Positions 23,209 through 38,200 of a stretch of DNA of 64,000 bases are shown in pieces. A program made the translations under genes and the position numbers. The DNA is taken from contig JBLDXI010000015.1 in NCBI GenBank assembly GCA_047495785.1, positions 4,960,001 through 5,024,000 on the forward strand, read 5' to 3'. The notes beneath the pieces are model-generated. The model had not been told where the DNA came from and did no database searches. It was given only the letters and a program-made list of their open reading frames with translations. Source of the stretch: Lepidodermella squamata. Lineage: Eukaryota; Gastrotricha. How positions within the stretch are numbered: position 1 is the first letter of the stretch; each line of letters starts with the position of its first letter.

Positions 23209-26200
23209 CTGTAAGAAAAAACCGCAATTATAGCCAAAAAAATCAAATTCTTAAATTTGCTTACATTGGTGAATCTTTCCAGCAATCATATCAGCGCCAG
23301 GCCGAGGCGCAGCCATGAGGGCTGGTGTTCCTGGCAAGGCAGTGCTGGTCGGGCATTCGTATGTCGGGTCGCTGATAGCTATACAAAAACGTACAATTTA
23401 GCAATTGAATCGAGAAAAAAATGAAAATAATGACTTACTGAGATTGTAGCCGAATGGGCGGCATTCAAAGCCGAGGTCAGGGAAGGCGCGGCGCTCTTCG
23501 GGCAACGCAACGCGGAAGCCGTCGCGGCACCGGCAAACTCCGCCAGCGCACTCCTGGTCGTACCAACCGAAGTAGCATTCGTCGGTGGCGGCGCAACGTT
23601 CGCCGAGCAGCGCGTAGCGTCGACCGGGTGCTGTAGCCGTTGGTTTGCAGCGCCGACCGTCACTAGCCGGTTCCCATTGCGACACGCAGCTGCACACGCC
23701 CTGCGCCGAGCAGTACGAACTGAACGCGCCGCACGTCACCGACTCGTCGCAACGCTGGTTGAGCTGCGACGTCGGCAGGCACTTGGTGCGCTTCTCGTTC
23801 GGCCAGAAGCCGTCGGCGCAAACGCAAGCCGGCGAGAAGCAGTTGCGCTGCAAGCAGTCTGAGTTGGCCGGGCACATGGTGTTTTCATTGCACGGGCTGT
23901 AGACCTTCTCCTGCTCGTTGTAGACGTAGGCCTCAAGCGCCGGCGATTTGAGCTTCGGACGCAGGCGTGCAAAGCTGGTCGGCTCTCCGACACGCACCGA
24001 CGAGTGGTAGGTTGGCTCTGAGATGGTGTCGACGAGCAGCGACTCCGCAACACGGTCTGATGAATCGCCGTAAGGAATGACGGCTGGACCAGCGGCGTCG
24101 TAATGCACACCGACCATGTCACCGACGAGGGCGAGGATCTGCGATTCAGAGTCAACGTGGTACTCGTTGATGCCAACTTGCGTCGTTACAAACGAGTTGA
24201 AGCCGACAAGCGCGTATTGGTTGTTACCGACGCGGCGCCAAATGTCGAAGTAGACGCGGTGGCCAACGGGTTGGCGGCTGTCAAATCGCCACCACTTGAC
24301 GAGACCAGAGCACAGAATCGGCTTAGACACGTAGATCTCGAGGTTGGCAGATGTCTTCGTGTACTGGACCTCGGGCAGCTTGAACCAGTTGCATTTGACG
24401 ATGGGCACGCAGCGTGGGATCGGCGACCAGAAACCGTCCGGCTGGCACGTGATCGTTGCTGTTGAGTCGGTGCGAACTGCGCCGAGCACGCCCGTGTCAG
24501 TCGGGCCGTCCATCGAGTAGCCAGGCTTGCATGTGTAGGTGTAGCGAGAGCCCTGAATGACATCTTGCCCGCTGATGTCGGCGAACGAGATGAGTGGCGG
24601 CGGTCCGCAATGAACATAGGTTGCCTGGACAACGGCTTGCAGACTGGGGATGCGCCATTTCTTGTACAACGGGCCTGTCATGTCGATGAGGCCGTTCTGG
24701 CCGAGGATTCGCGTGTGATCAATGTCCTTGGCATAACCGTCGAACAACTGCTCGCGGCTCCAAGGCGTTGGGTCGACCTCGGAAGCGTGCGGGATGACCA
24801 TGAACTCTTCGGGCAGTTTCGACGAGTCGTAGTGAATACCGACGACGTAGCCCTTCTTGACAACAATAGTCTCGTAGTCCTTGACGACGTATTCTTCAAG
24901 GCCGACACGTGTTGTAACGATTTTGTTGAAGCCGACGAGCTGGAACTCGTGCTCGTTGATGGGCTGCCACACGCCGAAGTAGACGGTCATTCCGAAGCGG
25001 CGGCTGTAGTAGCGCCACGCCGTAACCGCACCGTCGCAGTTGAATGTCATCGTGGTGAAAATCCACAGATAAGAACCGACTGAACGGAGAGCCAGTGGTG
25101 GCGGGTCGAATCCTGCCTTGCATTGCACTGTAACCGGGAAAATAAAAGCAATATTAACATCAGATTCTCACAAATCCTGCAATCGCAGCGATAAGGCACT
25201 CGCAAAACTGAAACATGCGCTTTTTGAGCAAAAACACGCTGAATAGGCGCGCATCAATCATTCGAGGCAGGAAAGTAATTTGAAGCTCAGTTGGCGGCAA
25301 ATAGTTTCAAACAAGAGAATCACGCAGAGAAAACACTCTATTTACCGTAAGTTGTGGTAGCTGAAAAATAAATTAATTCATTAGGACGATCGTGAATTTT
25401 TCGTGCCTAATTCTTGCCACTATATGGGTAATGGGGGACCAGATGGAAATCACTGACGAATGCAACCGCGCGCGTTTTTTTCATCAGAAGAAACTTTACC
25501 CTTTGGCTGGCAAATGGGCGCCGTCGTCCATTGGCGCGTGTCGCTTTGGCACACAGCAACTTCGGGGCCAAGTCGCGAGAAGTTGTCGTAGCACTGATAG
25601 TGCGCCGAATCGCCCGCGTCCGTCGTTCCCTGGTCGAGAACGTAGCGGCCGTAGACAACAGGCGGCGGCAGGCCACATCCAGACATGACTGCATTGCCAA
25701 ACAGATGCGAAAGAGAAGAAAGAAAAGCCAAACGTTAAGCACAGATGAAGACAGCCAAAAAGCGGGGGAAAAACTTACACATAGCATTAGCGACAAGGGC
25801 GGGTGTCCTGCGCTGCTTTTTCACCGGCCGTTTGAATGAGAAGTAGATGAAACGACGCAGTTCTTCAACAAGCGCCGTATGGTTGATGGCGCGGTCGTTG
25901 TAGTCGAAAAGCGGCGTGCCTGGCGAGTCGAATAAAACAGGCATGGACGACATGTTACCGAGCGCGGCTTGGTCCGGCTGTGGGATGGCGTCGAAGTACG
26001 GAATGACTCCGTCGTTGATCACGTCCTCGTAGTGAATACCAACAAAGTAGTCGGCATCCACCATGATGCGCTCGCTCTTCGGCACTTCGTACTTCTGCAG
26101 GCCAGCGCCTTGCACGAAAACGCGGTTGGAGCCGATCAGTTGGTACAGATCGGCGCCAACTTTGCGCCAAATATCGAAGTAGACAACGGTCGGTGTCGAG

Positions 26201-29200
26201 CTGGTAGAGTAGAAGTCCCACCGGTTGATGATACCCTTGCACGCGAAAGTCATCGTAGTGAAGGCATTCAACCACCGGCCCGACTGCTTGCCCGATCGGC
26301 TGAGCAGCGACGGCGAGTAGCCGGCCGCGCAATCCGGAGCGTCACCAGCTAGATGAGGGGAAATTCAAGCGAAAAAATTCAAGTCATGCCACTCAGAGCG
26401 ATAGAATTTTTTTTAAGCAAATATCAAGCAAAGAAGAGAAAGTAAGAAGCGTTTCACACAAAGCGGTTTAAAAGCTGTTCAATTAACGCGGATCGTCGGT
26501 TTGATTTAGCGGAATATTGCTCAGGTACCACAGGCCCCATGGGTTTTGAAATTTAGACTAAAAACATGACTTACCAGTGCAGGTTGGCAATTGAGACCAG
26601 AGCCCTGAATCTTGGCATACGACATTAGCATCGCCGATCATGCGGAAGCTGGGGCGGCACGTGTAGGTGATCACTTGGCCGATCGTCGAGCTCGCCACAT
26701 TTGTGTTGGGATCAGCGTCACGAATCTTCGGCGCCGGGCCGCAACTAGCCGTCGATTTAACGGTCAGTTGAACAGCCGGAATTCGACGTTTCACGTTTGA
26801 GCCGAGTGAGAACCAGCCCTGGGTTTGCAACGCTCGCTTTATCGTTGGGTCGTACTCAGGCTGGACATAGCAATCGTAGAGATCGGACGGCTGGAACGGG
26901 CCGGAATTGACCTCGTCCGCCCACGGTATGACAGCAGTAGAGCCAGGTTTCGAGTAATGAATACCGACAAAGTCGTCCGGTTGAACAGGTACGCGTTGAT
27001 CGGGAGCTAGTTCAAGCACAACACGACCCTTTTGCGTGGCGTTCCAACGATAAGCCGTGACCAACTCGTAGCGATTCGTCATGAGACGGCGCCAGATATC
27101 GATCATAACCTCGGATCCATCGTCGCGAACGCTCAGGAAAATGATTTTATCGACTTCACCCGTGCATGCGACTCGGAGTTGTGGGCAAGCGACCATTTCA
27201 TTAGTCGGCGGCACTGATAGAACAGCATCGGAGCGGGTTGGAACGGTCGGCCCGGCTCGGCAGCGTGAATCCGGAACAGCGACGCACTCCGGTTGGTAGG
27301 GCTGCGTGAATTGACCGGCGACGCAGGAAATCAACAACGGACCGGCGTATTCGAAGCCGGGGGCGCAGTTGTAGACGAAGCTGTTGGCGACAGGGCCCGG
27401 CTGCGGGATGGCGTTGGCTACCAGGGGTGGCAGGCCGCAGCTGAGAGCTGGCGGGGCGCCCGTTGGCAGGTTGTCCGGGGCGTTGCGGAGGCCGCCGAGG
27501 CATTGTGGCGCAGGTGACCACTGGCCGTTCGGGGCGCATTCAATGTAAGGCAGGCCAACAAGTTGGTAAGTCGCGTTGCAAGCAACTGGAAGCCTTGTAC
27601 CAACGGCTGATGACCCGCTGGTCACAACTTGGCCATTAGCAACTGTTGGCGCGATTCCACATCCCGATATCGCAGCACCTGAAAAAATTGGTAAAATTGT
27701 GTTAGATACCAGTTTGAACTTGCACCCTTTTGTATCATATAACGAGCAGTTAGTTAATTATATATTAATTGTTTAATTAGATTCCAAGGCATTTTATAGC
27801 AAGACGCCGCAAGCTTGTACACATGCTCGATAATTACTTTGCGCGCCGCCGACGTTGAGTCGGAACGAGTAGAGCCGTTTCACTGGGCTGAAATTTTCGA
27901 TGCGAACGTTGCCGAAAATTCGCAACAACTCCTGAACATCGTTGCGCTCAAGCGGCGCAGTTCGGCAGTCTTGCAAATCGACAGGCTGGAATCCGTTCAG
28001 CTTCTGCTCGTTGGCGTACGGCACAGCACCGTGCCAGTCGAGGTCTTCGTAGTAGATGCCGAGGAAATCGCCAGTTTGCACAGCGAAGCGCTCGTTGGCC
28101 GGCAGTTCGTACGTCTGCTGGCCAATTTGCGTCGCGTTGATGCGGCTCGTGCCGACCAGGCTGATGGTGCCGTTGCCGTTGTCACGCCACACGCTCAAGT
28201 AGAACGCGGACGCTTCGTCAACAAGGCTCTGGTACTCCCATGACAGCGCCTGGCCTGGGCACGTTACAACCTGGGACGGGCAAACGTTCATCCAACTCGC
28301 CGGCGCAGCAAGTTCTTCCGGCTTCAGGATCAACTTTGACGGGCCGATTTGCGCCGAGCACGGTTTGGTATCCGGTATTTTCGCTGGGATGATGAATTCA
28401 CGCAAAAATTAATTCGAGGATTATTTTAAAAAATGCGCGCGCCCAAAGCTGAGAATTATTAAGGTGGATGCTCACCTACGCAAATGGGTGGCGTCGACCA
28501 GACCAAGCCTGGTAGACAAATCACCCGTGCGGCGCCGAAAAGCGTCGAATTTCCATTACACGTGTACTGAACAAACTCGCCAATTGCCGTCGAAGTTGGT
28601 TGAGCGATCAGCGAGCCTCCAGTAACCTTAGGAGGAGCCGGACACATTGGCGCAGCTGCGCAAATGAAGGCATATTATTATTTATCGATTTCAATCCAAC
28701 TCGCGAATACCCCAAAAGCGTTAATATTACACCAAAGCTTATTTTGCGTGAAAAAATAGAAACCTGCGCAAGATGGCGGCGCGCTCCATTTGCCGTCGGG
28801 TCCACACGTAATGGTGGCGTTGCCAACCAATGTGTAGCCCGAGCGGCACGCGACCGTTACCTCGGTAGCTGACGGACTGCCAACGATGGCCGCATTAATT
28901 ACAGTGGGCATTGGGCCACACTGAATTTCAACAACTTCACAGTTCAAACACACAGGTTAGGATTGTATTAAGGAGGAGAGTTGGGGGTTTTGTGTTACCT
29001 TGGACGTAAGCCCGCAGGAAAGGCACACGACGCAGCTGCGCGTCGCCAATAAGCACCCGGCCGTATCGTGACATTGCATCGACAATATCGGCGCGGAACT
29101 TGGGCGTCGCAGCGCACGTGTAGAAGTCGCCTGTTTGGAAGCCGTACGTGTTCTTCTGGTCAGCGAACGGAACCACGCCGTGGCGATCAGGCCGTTCGTA

Positions 29201-32200
29201 AAAGATGCCCACAAAATCACCGGCTTGAACGCGGAAACGGTCGAAGGTAGGCACGGAGTAAATCTAATTAAACAAAATTATCAGCTTTTCTCGTAATAAG
29301 TTGGCATGTGAATCATTACTATTCGGCCTTGGCTCGACGAGTTGTACGCGTTGTAACCGATCAATCGGTAATTAATGTCATTTTCGGAATCTCGCCGCCA
29401 TACAGCAAAGTAGACGGTAGTCGGGAAATCGGAGGCCGAGTAGAACTCCCAGCTAGCGACTTCACCATCGCAGTCGAATGCCATGTCTGGGCAGGCGTTC
29501 ATATACGTTCCAGGGTGTTCGATGGTTGTCACAGTCTTCCAATCACGCCCAGCTACGCACTGGTTCGAACCAGCTGTGGAAATCAACGACAAACAAACAA
29601 GTCAACACAAGCTCTCATTTCGAAATCGAAAGAATGTAACCCAAAAGCACAGAGTGTTGTTAGTGAAATTTGTTAAGAGTCCCAAAGTAAGAAAGAAAGT
29701 GAAAAGCAACACGTGTTTTGTTCGGGGTGCTATTAACCTGGTTGGCAATAAGGCAACGGCGACCAGTCGCCCGTCGCCAGGCAAATGACTGTGCCGGAGC
29801 CGGTGAGGTTGTAGCCGGTCTGGCACTGGAACTCGACCGTGTCACGCACGGCCGATAGACGCGTCGGGAACGATTTAACAGGCATGGCGTTCATCACCAA
29901 CGGGATCGGACCACAGGTCGCGATCGCCGTGGTCGTCCTAGTCACGAGTGGCGACTGTGTGGTGGTGATATTGGGCCCAACTAAACATGCACACACAATC
30001 ATCAGTAAGACGCATCACAATTACGATCTATTCGAGAAACCAAATCAAGTCTCAAAAATGAAGCTTACCGCAGTAGGGTGCAGTTGTCCAGTTGTTATCG
30101 GTTCCACACATAATCGACGGCTGTCCAACCATTTTAGCCGGAGGTGTGCAGGTGTAAGTCGCCGTAGATCCAACTGAAGTGGCTGCTCCAGTGAATGTTG
30201 CGCCAACTACAATAGGAATTGGCCCGCAGCCTTGTGACGCTGATAGAAAAATCAGGAAAATAATCAATACACGTTCAATGAACAACCCGAATTGAGTTAA
30301 TGTTAAACACCAAAAGCTTAGATATTAAACCCAAAGCGCGCGCGTCGAACACCCTGCACTTACGGACTACTTCGGCTTGCAAGCCGTAGAGACGCGTCAC
30401 AGATGGACCGGGGACGTTGACCTGGCCACGCATCGCGACTTGCTTCAGAATGTCACTCCGATAGATTTCAGTATCGACACAGTTATACAAGTCACTCTGC
30501 GAGTACTGACCGCGCTGGTTTGAGCTCACAAATGGTATAACACCGTACAAATCAGCTTGTTCGTAGAAAATGCCGACAAAGTCACCCTTCCGTACGGTTA
30601 TACGGTCGGGTTTGGCGATCTGTATAAGCTCCTGACCGATGCGAGTTGCATTCGCCAAATTGTACCCAACGAGGACGAAATCATTCGGGGTAGCATCGGC
30701 TTTTTCCGAGCGGCGCCAAACGCTCAGATAGACCGAGGTGCCGTCGTCCAAGATGCTGTAGAAGTTCCAACTGGCGATTTGGCCGTCGCATGGGATAGTC
30801 AAACCCGGGCAAACATTCAGCCAAGTTCCTGGCAAACCAGGCGCGCGGGTGAACGCGTAAGACGGTACAATTTGCCCGACGATGCAAGATTTCGAATCTT
30901 ATTAAGAAATTAATCCAAGTTATTAAATCCGAGAAATGGTAATTAAGCTAAACCCGAAGCGAAATAATGCAAGATAAAAACCTCTGCAAAACGGCGGGTC
31001 ACTCCACGTCAGGTTATCCTGGCAATAAATCTGTGACTTTCCAACCAGTGTGTACTCGGGACTGCATGCGTAGGTGACAATAGCACCAACTTTACGACTA
31101 GTGCCCGTTTGGGTGGCATACGGGACAAACGGGGCGTCCTGGCACACCTTAATGCCTGTATGAACAATTTATATTTCAGTTTGATTCAATGTTAACTCGA
31201 GTTATTAATGAGCGCAAGTAATCCCAAGCTTGATTTCTATTAGTATCAGGACGCCAAACGAACCAGAAACGAAAGCCTGGACTGATGGGATGCGGCGAGG
31301 GTACTCGGTTTCGACCGTAAAGTAACCCTGGGTCGACTGCTGTCCCATAATAGCTGGCGAGTACTTCTTGCTAGTTATGCACTGTACAAGGTCGCGTTCT
31401 TGGAAATTGAGCAGTTTGCTGGAGTCGACAAATGGAATGACAGGCGAATCATTGGCGCGGTCGTAGAAAATGGCGACAAAATCGCCCTTTTTAACCACGA
31501 TTCGACTCTGCGGCTCGACGTAGTAGGTTACCTTGCCGCGTACATTCGCGATGTACTTGTTGGTGCCGACTAGTACGAACCGCTCGGCATTAGGAGCCGT
31601 TCGTCGAACTACAGCCAACGTTACTTGGGTGCCGTCGGCTGCGTCAGAGTACAAGTCCCATCTCTCTATTTCGCCGTCACAGGTGAAGACAAGTCCCGGG
31701 CATACATGCAGGTCTGTGTTCGCGTCATTCGCCTTCACATTAGGCACAGGCAAGCCACCAGTGCAAAGGGCAGAGGGCGCAGCTGAATGGGTGTTCAAGT
31801 TACACAGTCGCAAATTAATTACTCGTAAGTGATAAATTTAGTTATTAAAATAATATTATAACCCCAAAACACTCTGAATGCGTTGATCGAAAATTAAACC
31901 GGAGGGAAGCTCTTTTCATGCAATCAAACCTTCAACTCGCGATCTTTCTGGGGCCTTTCGCGGCTTCGGCTGGGTTGTGCCATTAAGCGGCTTAGCCGTG
32001 GAAAGACTTTCCACGCACGTGACCACCCCAACCCAAACACCGCGGCGACACTCCAGTTTATTTTCGGAGACCGGGTCGAAGCCGGACAGGCAGTAGTAGA
32101 TAACAACACTGCCATCACGTGGCGCTCCGACATAATGAGGCACAGCTACACTTCCTTTGAACGTAGGCAACGGCTCGATGCAAAGTGGATCTGAAATAAA

Positions 32201-35200
32201 ATTGGCAAAAATCAGAATTGGGCAAGGAAACGGCATTATATCAGGGGTGAGTGATGGGCATGCTTGTTAACTATAGGGTAGAGCCATATTATTATACAAC
32301 CGCTACACCCGTGATGACTGAAAAAGCGGAGCCTACTGTTTCTGAATAAGCACGGGCTGTAAGCGAAGATGTCTTTGCGTCTGAATAGGGCATTCTGCCA
32401 ATAGGGCAGGGCCTGCGAAGCATCGCACCCCGTTCCAGGCGGTTCATCGTAGTCTTAATAAAGCATTATTTATCAGCAATTATTTGCGGTTTTCAATATT
32501 TGGCGAGTAATTTTGTCGTAATAAAGCTTGATACGTACCATCGTTGTTGAGGCGAATGTTGTTGGCGGGATTGTTTGAACGTGGCCAGGAATTAACAGGG
32601 AAATTCTTGCCACCCAGACACACAGGCAGCTGAGACCATAGGCCGCTAGCTAGGCATTGGATCACAAGTTCGCCAACCGGTTCCAGGCCCTCGTCACACA
32701 CGTACTCGGCCGTGTCTCCAGGACGGGAGACGTTGCCATCGACAGCGAACGGCAGTAGTGTCGCGTTGGCAACATACGGCGGGGATCCACAAGTAATTGT
32801 AGGCGCTCGAGGTACGCAATCAGGTGCCGGGGTCCAATGCCCGGTCGTCGTGCAATGAATATTCGAAGGCCCTTTAATTTCGTAACCCTCCATGCAAATA
32901 ACGTCGGCCCGGTCACCTTCAACCGCGGTCATTCCACTGAAATACGGCCAAACACTTCCGTGGGCAATTGCAGGCAACTCTCCGCATTGAACTGAAACAA
33001 TTGATAGACCAGTATTATTAAAAAATTATGCTGTAGATTGAAAACTCACTTTTGCAAACGGGTAGTGGTTGAGACCAAGAGCCTTTATCGGTGCAAAGGA
33101 TTGTCGCATCTCCGTTGAGCGAGAAACCCGGGGAGCAGGTTACGGTTGCTTTGTTTCCAACATGGCTGTGGTTTCCCTCGTACTGCGGCACCGCCATTCC
33201 ATTGGCAATGAACGGCATCGGGTCACAGGAACGCCGCGCTGGCTGAGGGACGCAATGCGGAGCAGTAGACCAACGCCCTGTGCCGAGGCATGTTGTAACA
33301 GCGGGGCCCACCAGGATGAAACCTGGTTGGCAAACGAAGTAGATCGAATCGCCGACAAGAGACAGCGCACGTCCGTAGAAAGATGTCGTTTGAACTGAAT
33401 TCTTAACTTCCGGACCTTCGCCACACGAGACCTGGCATGATGGCGCCTCAGACCAGGTATTGGAGTCCGAGCAAGTCACGCGGGGATTGCCGATCAGAGC
33501 ATAACCACTTAGACATTCGAAAACAACGGAATCACCTGGGTGGCTCACTGATTCGAAAAACATGGGTCGAACTACAGAATTAGCTACGACAGGGACTTCA
33601 CCACAGCCGCCACTTGATGTTCGAGAGGTGGTTTTCAAGCAGTTAGGTGTCGGCGTCCACAGTCCATTCGGCTGGCAAAGAGAAACGGCTGGTCCGTGAA
33701 GAACAAAGCCATCATTGCAGGTGTAAGTAACAGCGTCGCCTTCAATGCTCGACCGGTTCGTGTACGGAGTCGCAACTTGCGAGTTGGGTATATTGACAGG
33801 ATTACCACATGAAGTTTTACAAGTCGGCAGGAACGGGTACCAGGCACCTGAAGGGGTGCAGTGAACAATGTCTGAACCTAGCAGGGTGTAGCCACGGATG
33901 CATCTGTAGCGAACGCTGTCGTTGACTCGACTGTTATTGGCGATGAAAGTAGTCAAAATCTCGCTGTTGACGACCATAGGTGGGCCGCCGCAACCACGGT
34001 TAATGTTTTCACAAGTCGGAAGGTCCGTCCATTGGCCGGGGGTGACGCAGAAAACAAGAGACGGGCCGCGTATCTCATGCCCGGCGTTGCAAACTACCAG
34101 CAATGAGTCACCTTCAACGGCTTTCGGCGTCGCGTACATGAGATCAAGCCGAGCGTTTCCGATGGTTGGAGGTTTAGGGCAAACTGCTTTACAAGTCGGT
34201 GGGTTGGACCATTCGCCATTCTCGAGGCAAACGACCTGAGCCGAGCCCGCCATCACGAAGCCGGAATTGCACGTGTAATCCGCCGAAGTTCCGATAGGGT
34301 GGGTAAACTTGTTGAAGGAAAGAAGGTCGACCCCGGGCGCCGGTTCATTGTGCACGCGGACGATGCTGTTCGGTACCTGAGGCGGTAAGCCACAGCGAAC
34401 TTGCACTTTGCAGACCGAGCCTGGCTGAGACCACGTTCCGTCATCTTGGCAAACAACTTTCAGCGACGTGTTATCAACTGCTGATTCGTAGCCTTCGACG
34501 CAATCGTACGTGACGACTAGCCCTCGCGGTGGGTGAATCGGAATGGTGTTCAACGGCGAGATGGCAGCTTTCGGCAACATTGGAGGCGGGGGACAAACGA
34601 CTAAAAATAAGAAAAATAAATTAGGGCCAAGTCGATAGAAATCCCAGTAAAAAATTGCGTAAAACAAAGCGAAATATCACACATGAGAAGAAATATGGCA
34701 TAACATGTTCTGTTATTTCGTCCAAAAGCAGAGATAGAATAGATGGCTCAGATAATATTTTGTTACCGAAGCAGCAAGCGATATCGTTTCTTTTCGCGGG
34801 ATATTTTACCTTTCAATTTCTCAGCTGATTTTCACTGCAGTCGACCGGAACGCGGCTACCCGTCGGTGAGCTAAAACCTAGGTTAAGAAGCTTCCCAAAC
34901 CCGATTTCTTTTCTCTTCAACGCATTACAACAGTGTTTGACCGATTTTTTCAGGTAAATTATAAAATAATTAAATAAGAAATAAGCACCTTTGATGTGAG
35001 CTTTCCAGCTGTAAACACGTTTAACAGGTACACCAGTAACAACCACGCCACCTTGTCGAGCCATTTGGTTGTTGATATCTTGCCTGAAGGCACGTTGAGA
35101 CACGCATGACCGCAGTTCATTGGCCGAATAGCCACCCAGCGTCTGGCTGTCTCGGCTGTCAGCGAAGGGTACAACGCCAGGGCTGTTCTCGTTCTCGTAA

Positions 35201-38200
35201 AACAGACCGATAATGTCACCACGGCGGACGAGGATGCGCTCTCCGACCGGTACGACAGACAGTAAGGGTCCGGTTTTGGTCGCGTTGACAGCGTTGTAGC
35301 CGATCAGTTTGTACAGCGAACCCTCCTGACGCCATACAGACAGGTAAACGGGTGTCATGTCATTGCGAAGGCTCAACACCTCCCAGCGCTCGATTTCACC
35401 GTCACAAGGCACGACCTCGTCCGGGCAGATGTTCAACCAGTTGCCAGGGTCTGGCAAAACGTTGGGATTGCTTGCGTATAGCGTCGGCCCAACACTGCAA
35501 CCAGGCGATTCTGAAATAATTTTTCAATAATAATTACGCTGATTCAACTTGAAATGCGACAAACCATCGCAAACAGGCGCGTCTGACCAGAGATTTCCGG
35601 GTAAACACGTGATAGCAGAAATTCCCTGAAGTGTGTAGCCATTGCTGCACGAGTACATGGCCGTGTCGCCAATGAGGCTGTCACGGCCGCTGTAAGACGT
35701 GCGGACAGACGAGTTCGGCACGCTGGGGGGTGGTCCACAGGTTCCACGAGCTGAAATAATGATAGAAACAACGCATTAGTACATGTTAGATATTTCAATG
35801 AACCCGCGAAATAATAACCAAAAGCAATATAATACGACACCGAAATTTCCCAACAAGCTCTTCGGCGACTCAAAAGCCTCGACTCGGGTCAAACCTTCGC
35901 AACGTGGTGCCGGCGACCACTGTCCGTTGGCATTGCAGACGATGGTGTCAGGTCCACGAATCGAGAATCCGGGCAAACAGCGGAATCGAACGACAGAACC
36001 GATTTCCGAACTTTCACCGAACTGAGACGAGTTCGACACGGTCGGAATAGGGCCGCAAGTCGGAACGGCCTGGATGTAGGCCTTCCACTCATAGACGCGG
36101 CGGACGTTTGGATCGATAAGTGTGACGTAGTTTTTGTTTCGCATCTGTGACGACACTTCGTAGCCAAACATGCGAATTGAGATGCAGTCGACAACGTCTG
36201 ACGCGGCGAATGTCCGTCGGTTATCCATGGTGCCGTACGGCACGACACCCCGCGAAAATTCTGAGTCGTAGTACAAGCCGAGGAAATCGCCAGGCTGTAC
36301 GTAGATTCGCTTATCCGCCGGCACGTCGTAGACAATGCGTCCGATGTTAGTCGCGTTGACGACGTTCGAACCGACCAGATAGAAATTGTTCTGGCCAATG
36401 CGCCGCCAAACGCCGAGATACACCGAGCCAGAGTCGATATTGGAGTAAAACTCCCACCGGCTCAATTGGCCCGAGCACTGGAAACTAACGGACGGGCAAA
36501 TGTTGAGCCAGTTGCCTGGGTCGACCAGCTGCTGGGTGGGCGGGTTTGACCCCGTTAAAACCCCAGCGCCAGCTGTGCAAGCGGTCGATGCCAGGCAAGT
36601 CGGTGGTTCGGACCACGTTCCGCTGTTAAGGCAGGTTACCGATAGATTACCCGAGGGCGTCCCTCCTCCGATACAGGTATAAGAAACCATGTCTCCTGGT
36701 CGCGAGTCACGACCCGACCACGACAAAGCAGTAACCTGTCCATTCGCGACAGCAGGCGCTTGTCCACAAGTCGATGAAGCTGTGAATTTTCAATTCAAAA
36801 CGGAAAATGTTTAAAATCAGCCCGATAAACAACAACGTGAATCCCGCGCGCGTTTTCTACACCAAAAGCTGGGTCTACCATTCTACCTGAGCAAGTTGGG
36901 AAGTCGCTCCAGACACCCTGTTGGGTGCACGTGATAGTCGTCGGGCCGCTGAGCTGGTAACCGGGCGAACAGCGAACATTGATGACAGCGCCCAGCTTAT
37001 TACTGGCGCCACTGACCGCGCCGCCTCTGATGTCCGGAATCGGGCCGCAGTCAGTTGGACTACCCGGGGCAATGAAGCCTTGAACGCTGGGTATACGACT
37101 GACGAAATTTGTTGTAGCTGTCAAGTAGCCGACGGTGTTCATCGCCCTTTGCACGTCAACTTGGTTGAGCGGGAAATTGAGGCACTGGTACAACTGGCCC
37201 TGGGTGAATGGGCCGAGGTTGTCGGGTGCCGCGAAAGGGATGACACCAGTTCGGAACTTGTGGTCGTAGTAGATTCCCACAAAGTCGCCCGCATTAACGT
37301 AGATTTGTTCGTTTTCGGGTACAACGAATCTGATGAGGCCGAGACGCGTCGCGTTGTAGACGTTATAACCGACCAGTTGGTACTTGGACGGCGACGTTGT
37401 GCGCCAAACTGACAGGTAAACAGAGGTACCGTCGTCACGTACGCTTTGAAACTCCCAGCGCGTAACTTTTCCCGAGCAAGTGAAGTTCATTTGTGGGCAA
37501 AGATGGGCCCACGTCAGGGGTACGTGCAGCGTTTTAGCTGGCACGGCGTACCCAGTCGAGCACGATTTCGGCTGTCCCTCTTCCAACAGGCCTGAATTGT
37601 TTTTTTGTCAAATATCGGTTAAAATGTGATTGGTCAACAAAGAGCGATTCGACTGACGACGACCCCAAGCAAACAAATAATATGGTGGAGAGCTAAAATG
37701 TCGAAACTTACCGACGCAAACAGGTAGGTTGAACCAGAGTCCTGATTGAAGACACGTGACTGTCTCACTGCCTTGCATCGAGTAAGACGGGTTGCAGGCG
37801 TATCGAACAGTTGATCCGATCGAATTACCGCTCGATGCCGCGATGTAGCCGTTCGGAAGAGGCGGAGGCGGGCCGCAAGTTGTTGGCGTGTTTCCTGCAA
37901 CAGAGCAAAGGATTTGTTAGATTATTGCTCAATTATGAAACCAGTGAAACCCGAGATGGCTTCTAATAAGCCGTTATAATAGGTAAACCCAAATGCAAAA
38001 TGGTGAAATTTTCTACCTCCTTCACGCGGATTTGTTGAACCTTATAAAGTAAAAATGTTCGGATAGAATTGGGTACTTGAATTTGGGATGGAAAAATGAG
38101 GCGGCTCATTCTTCTCGTTATACTAACCGACGCATTGCGGCACGGGTGACCACTGGCCAGAACTCATGCATGTAATGATATCACTGCCTCGCATTTGGAA

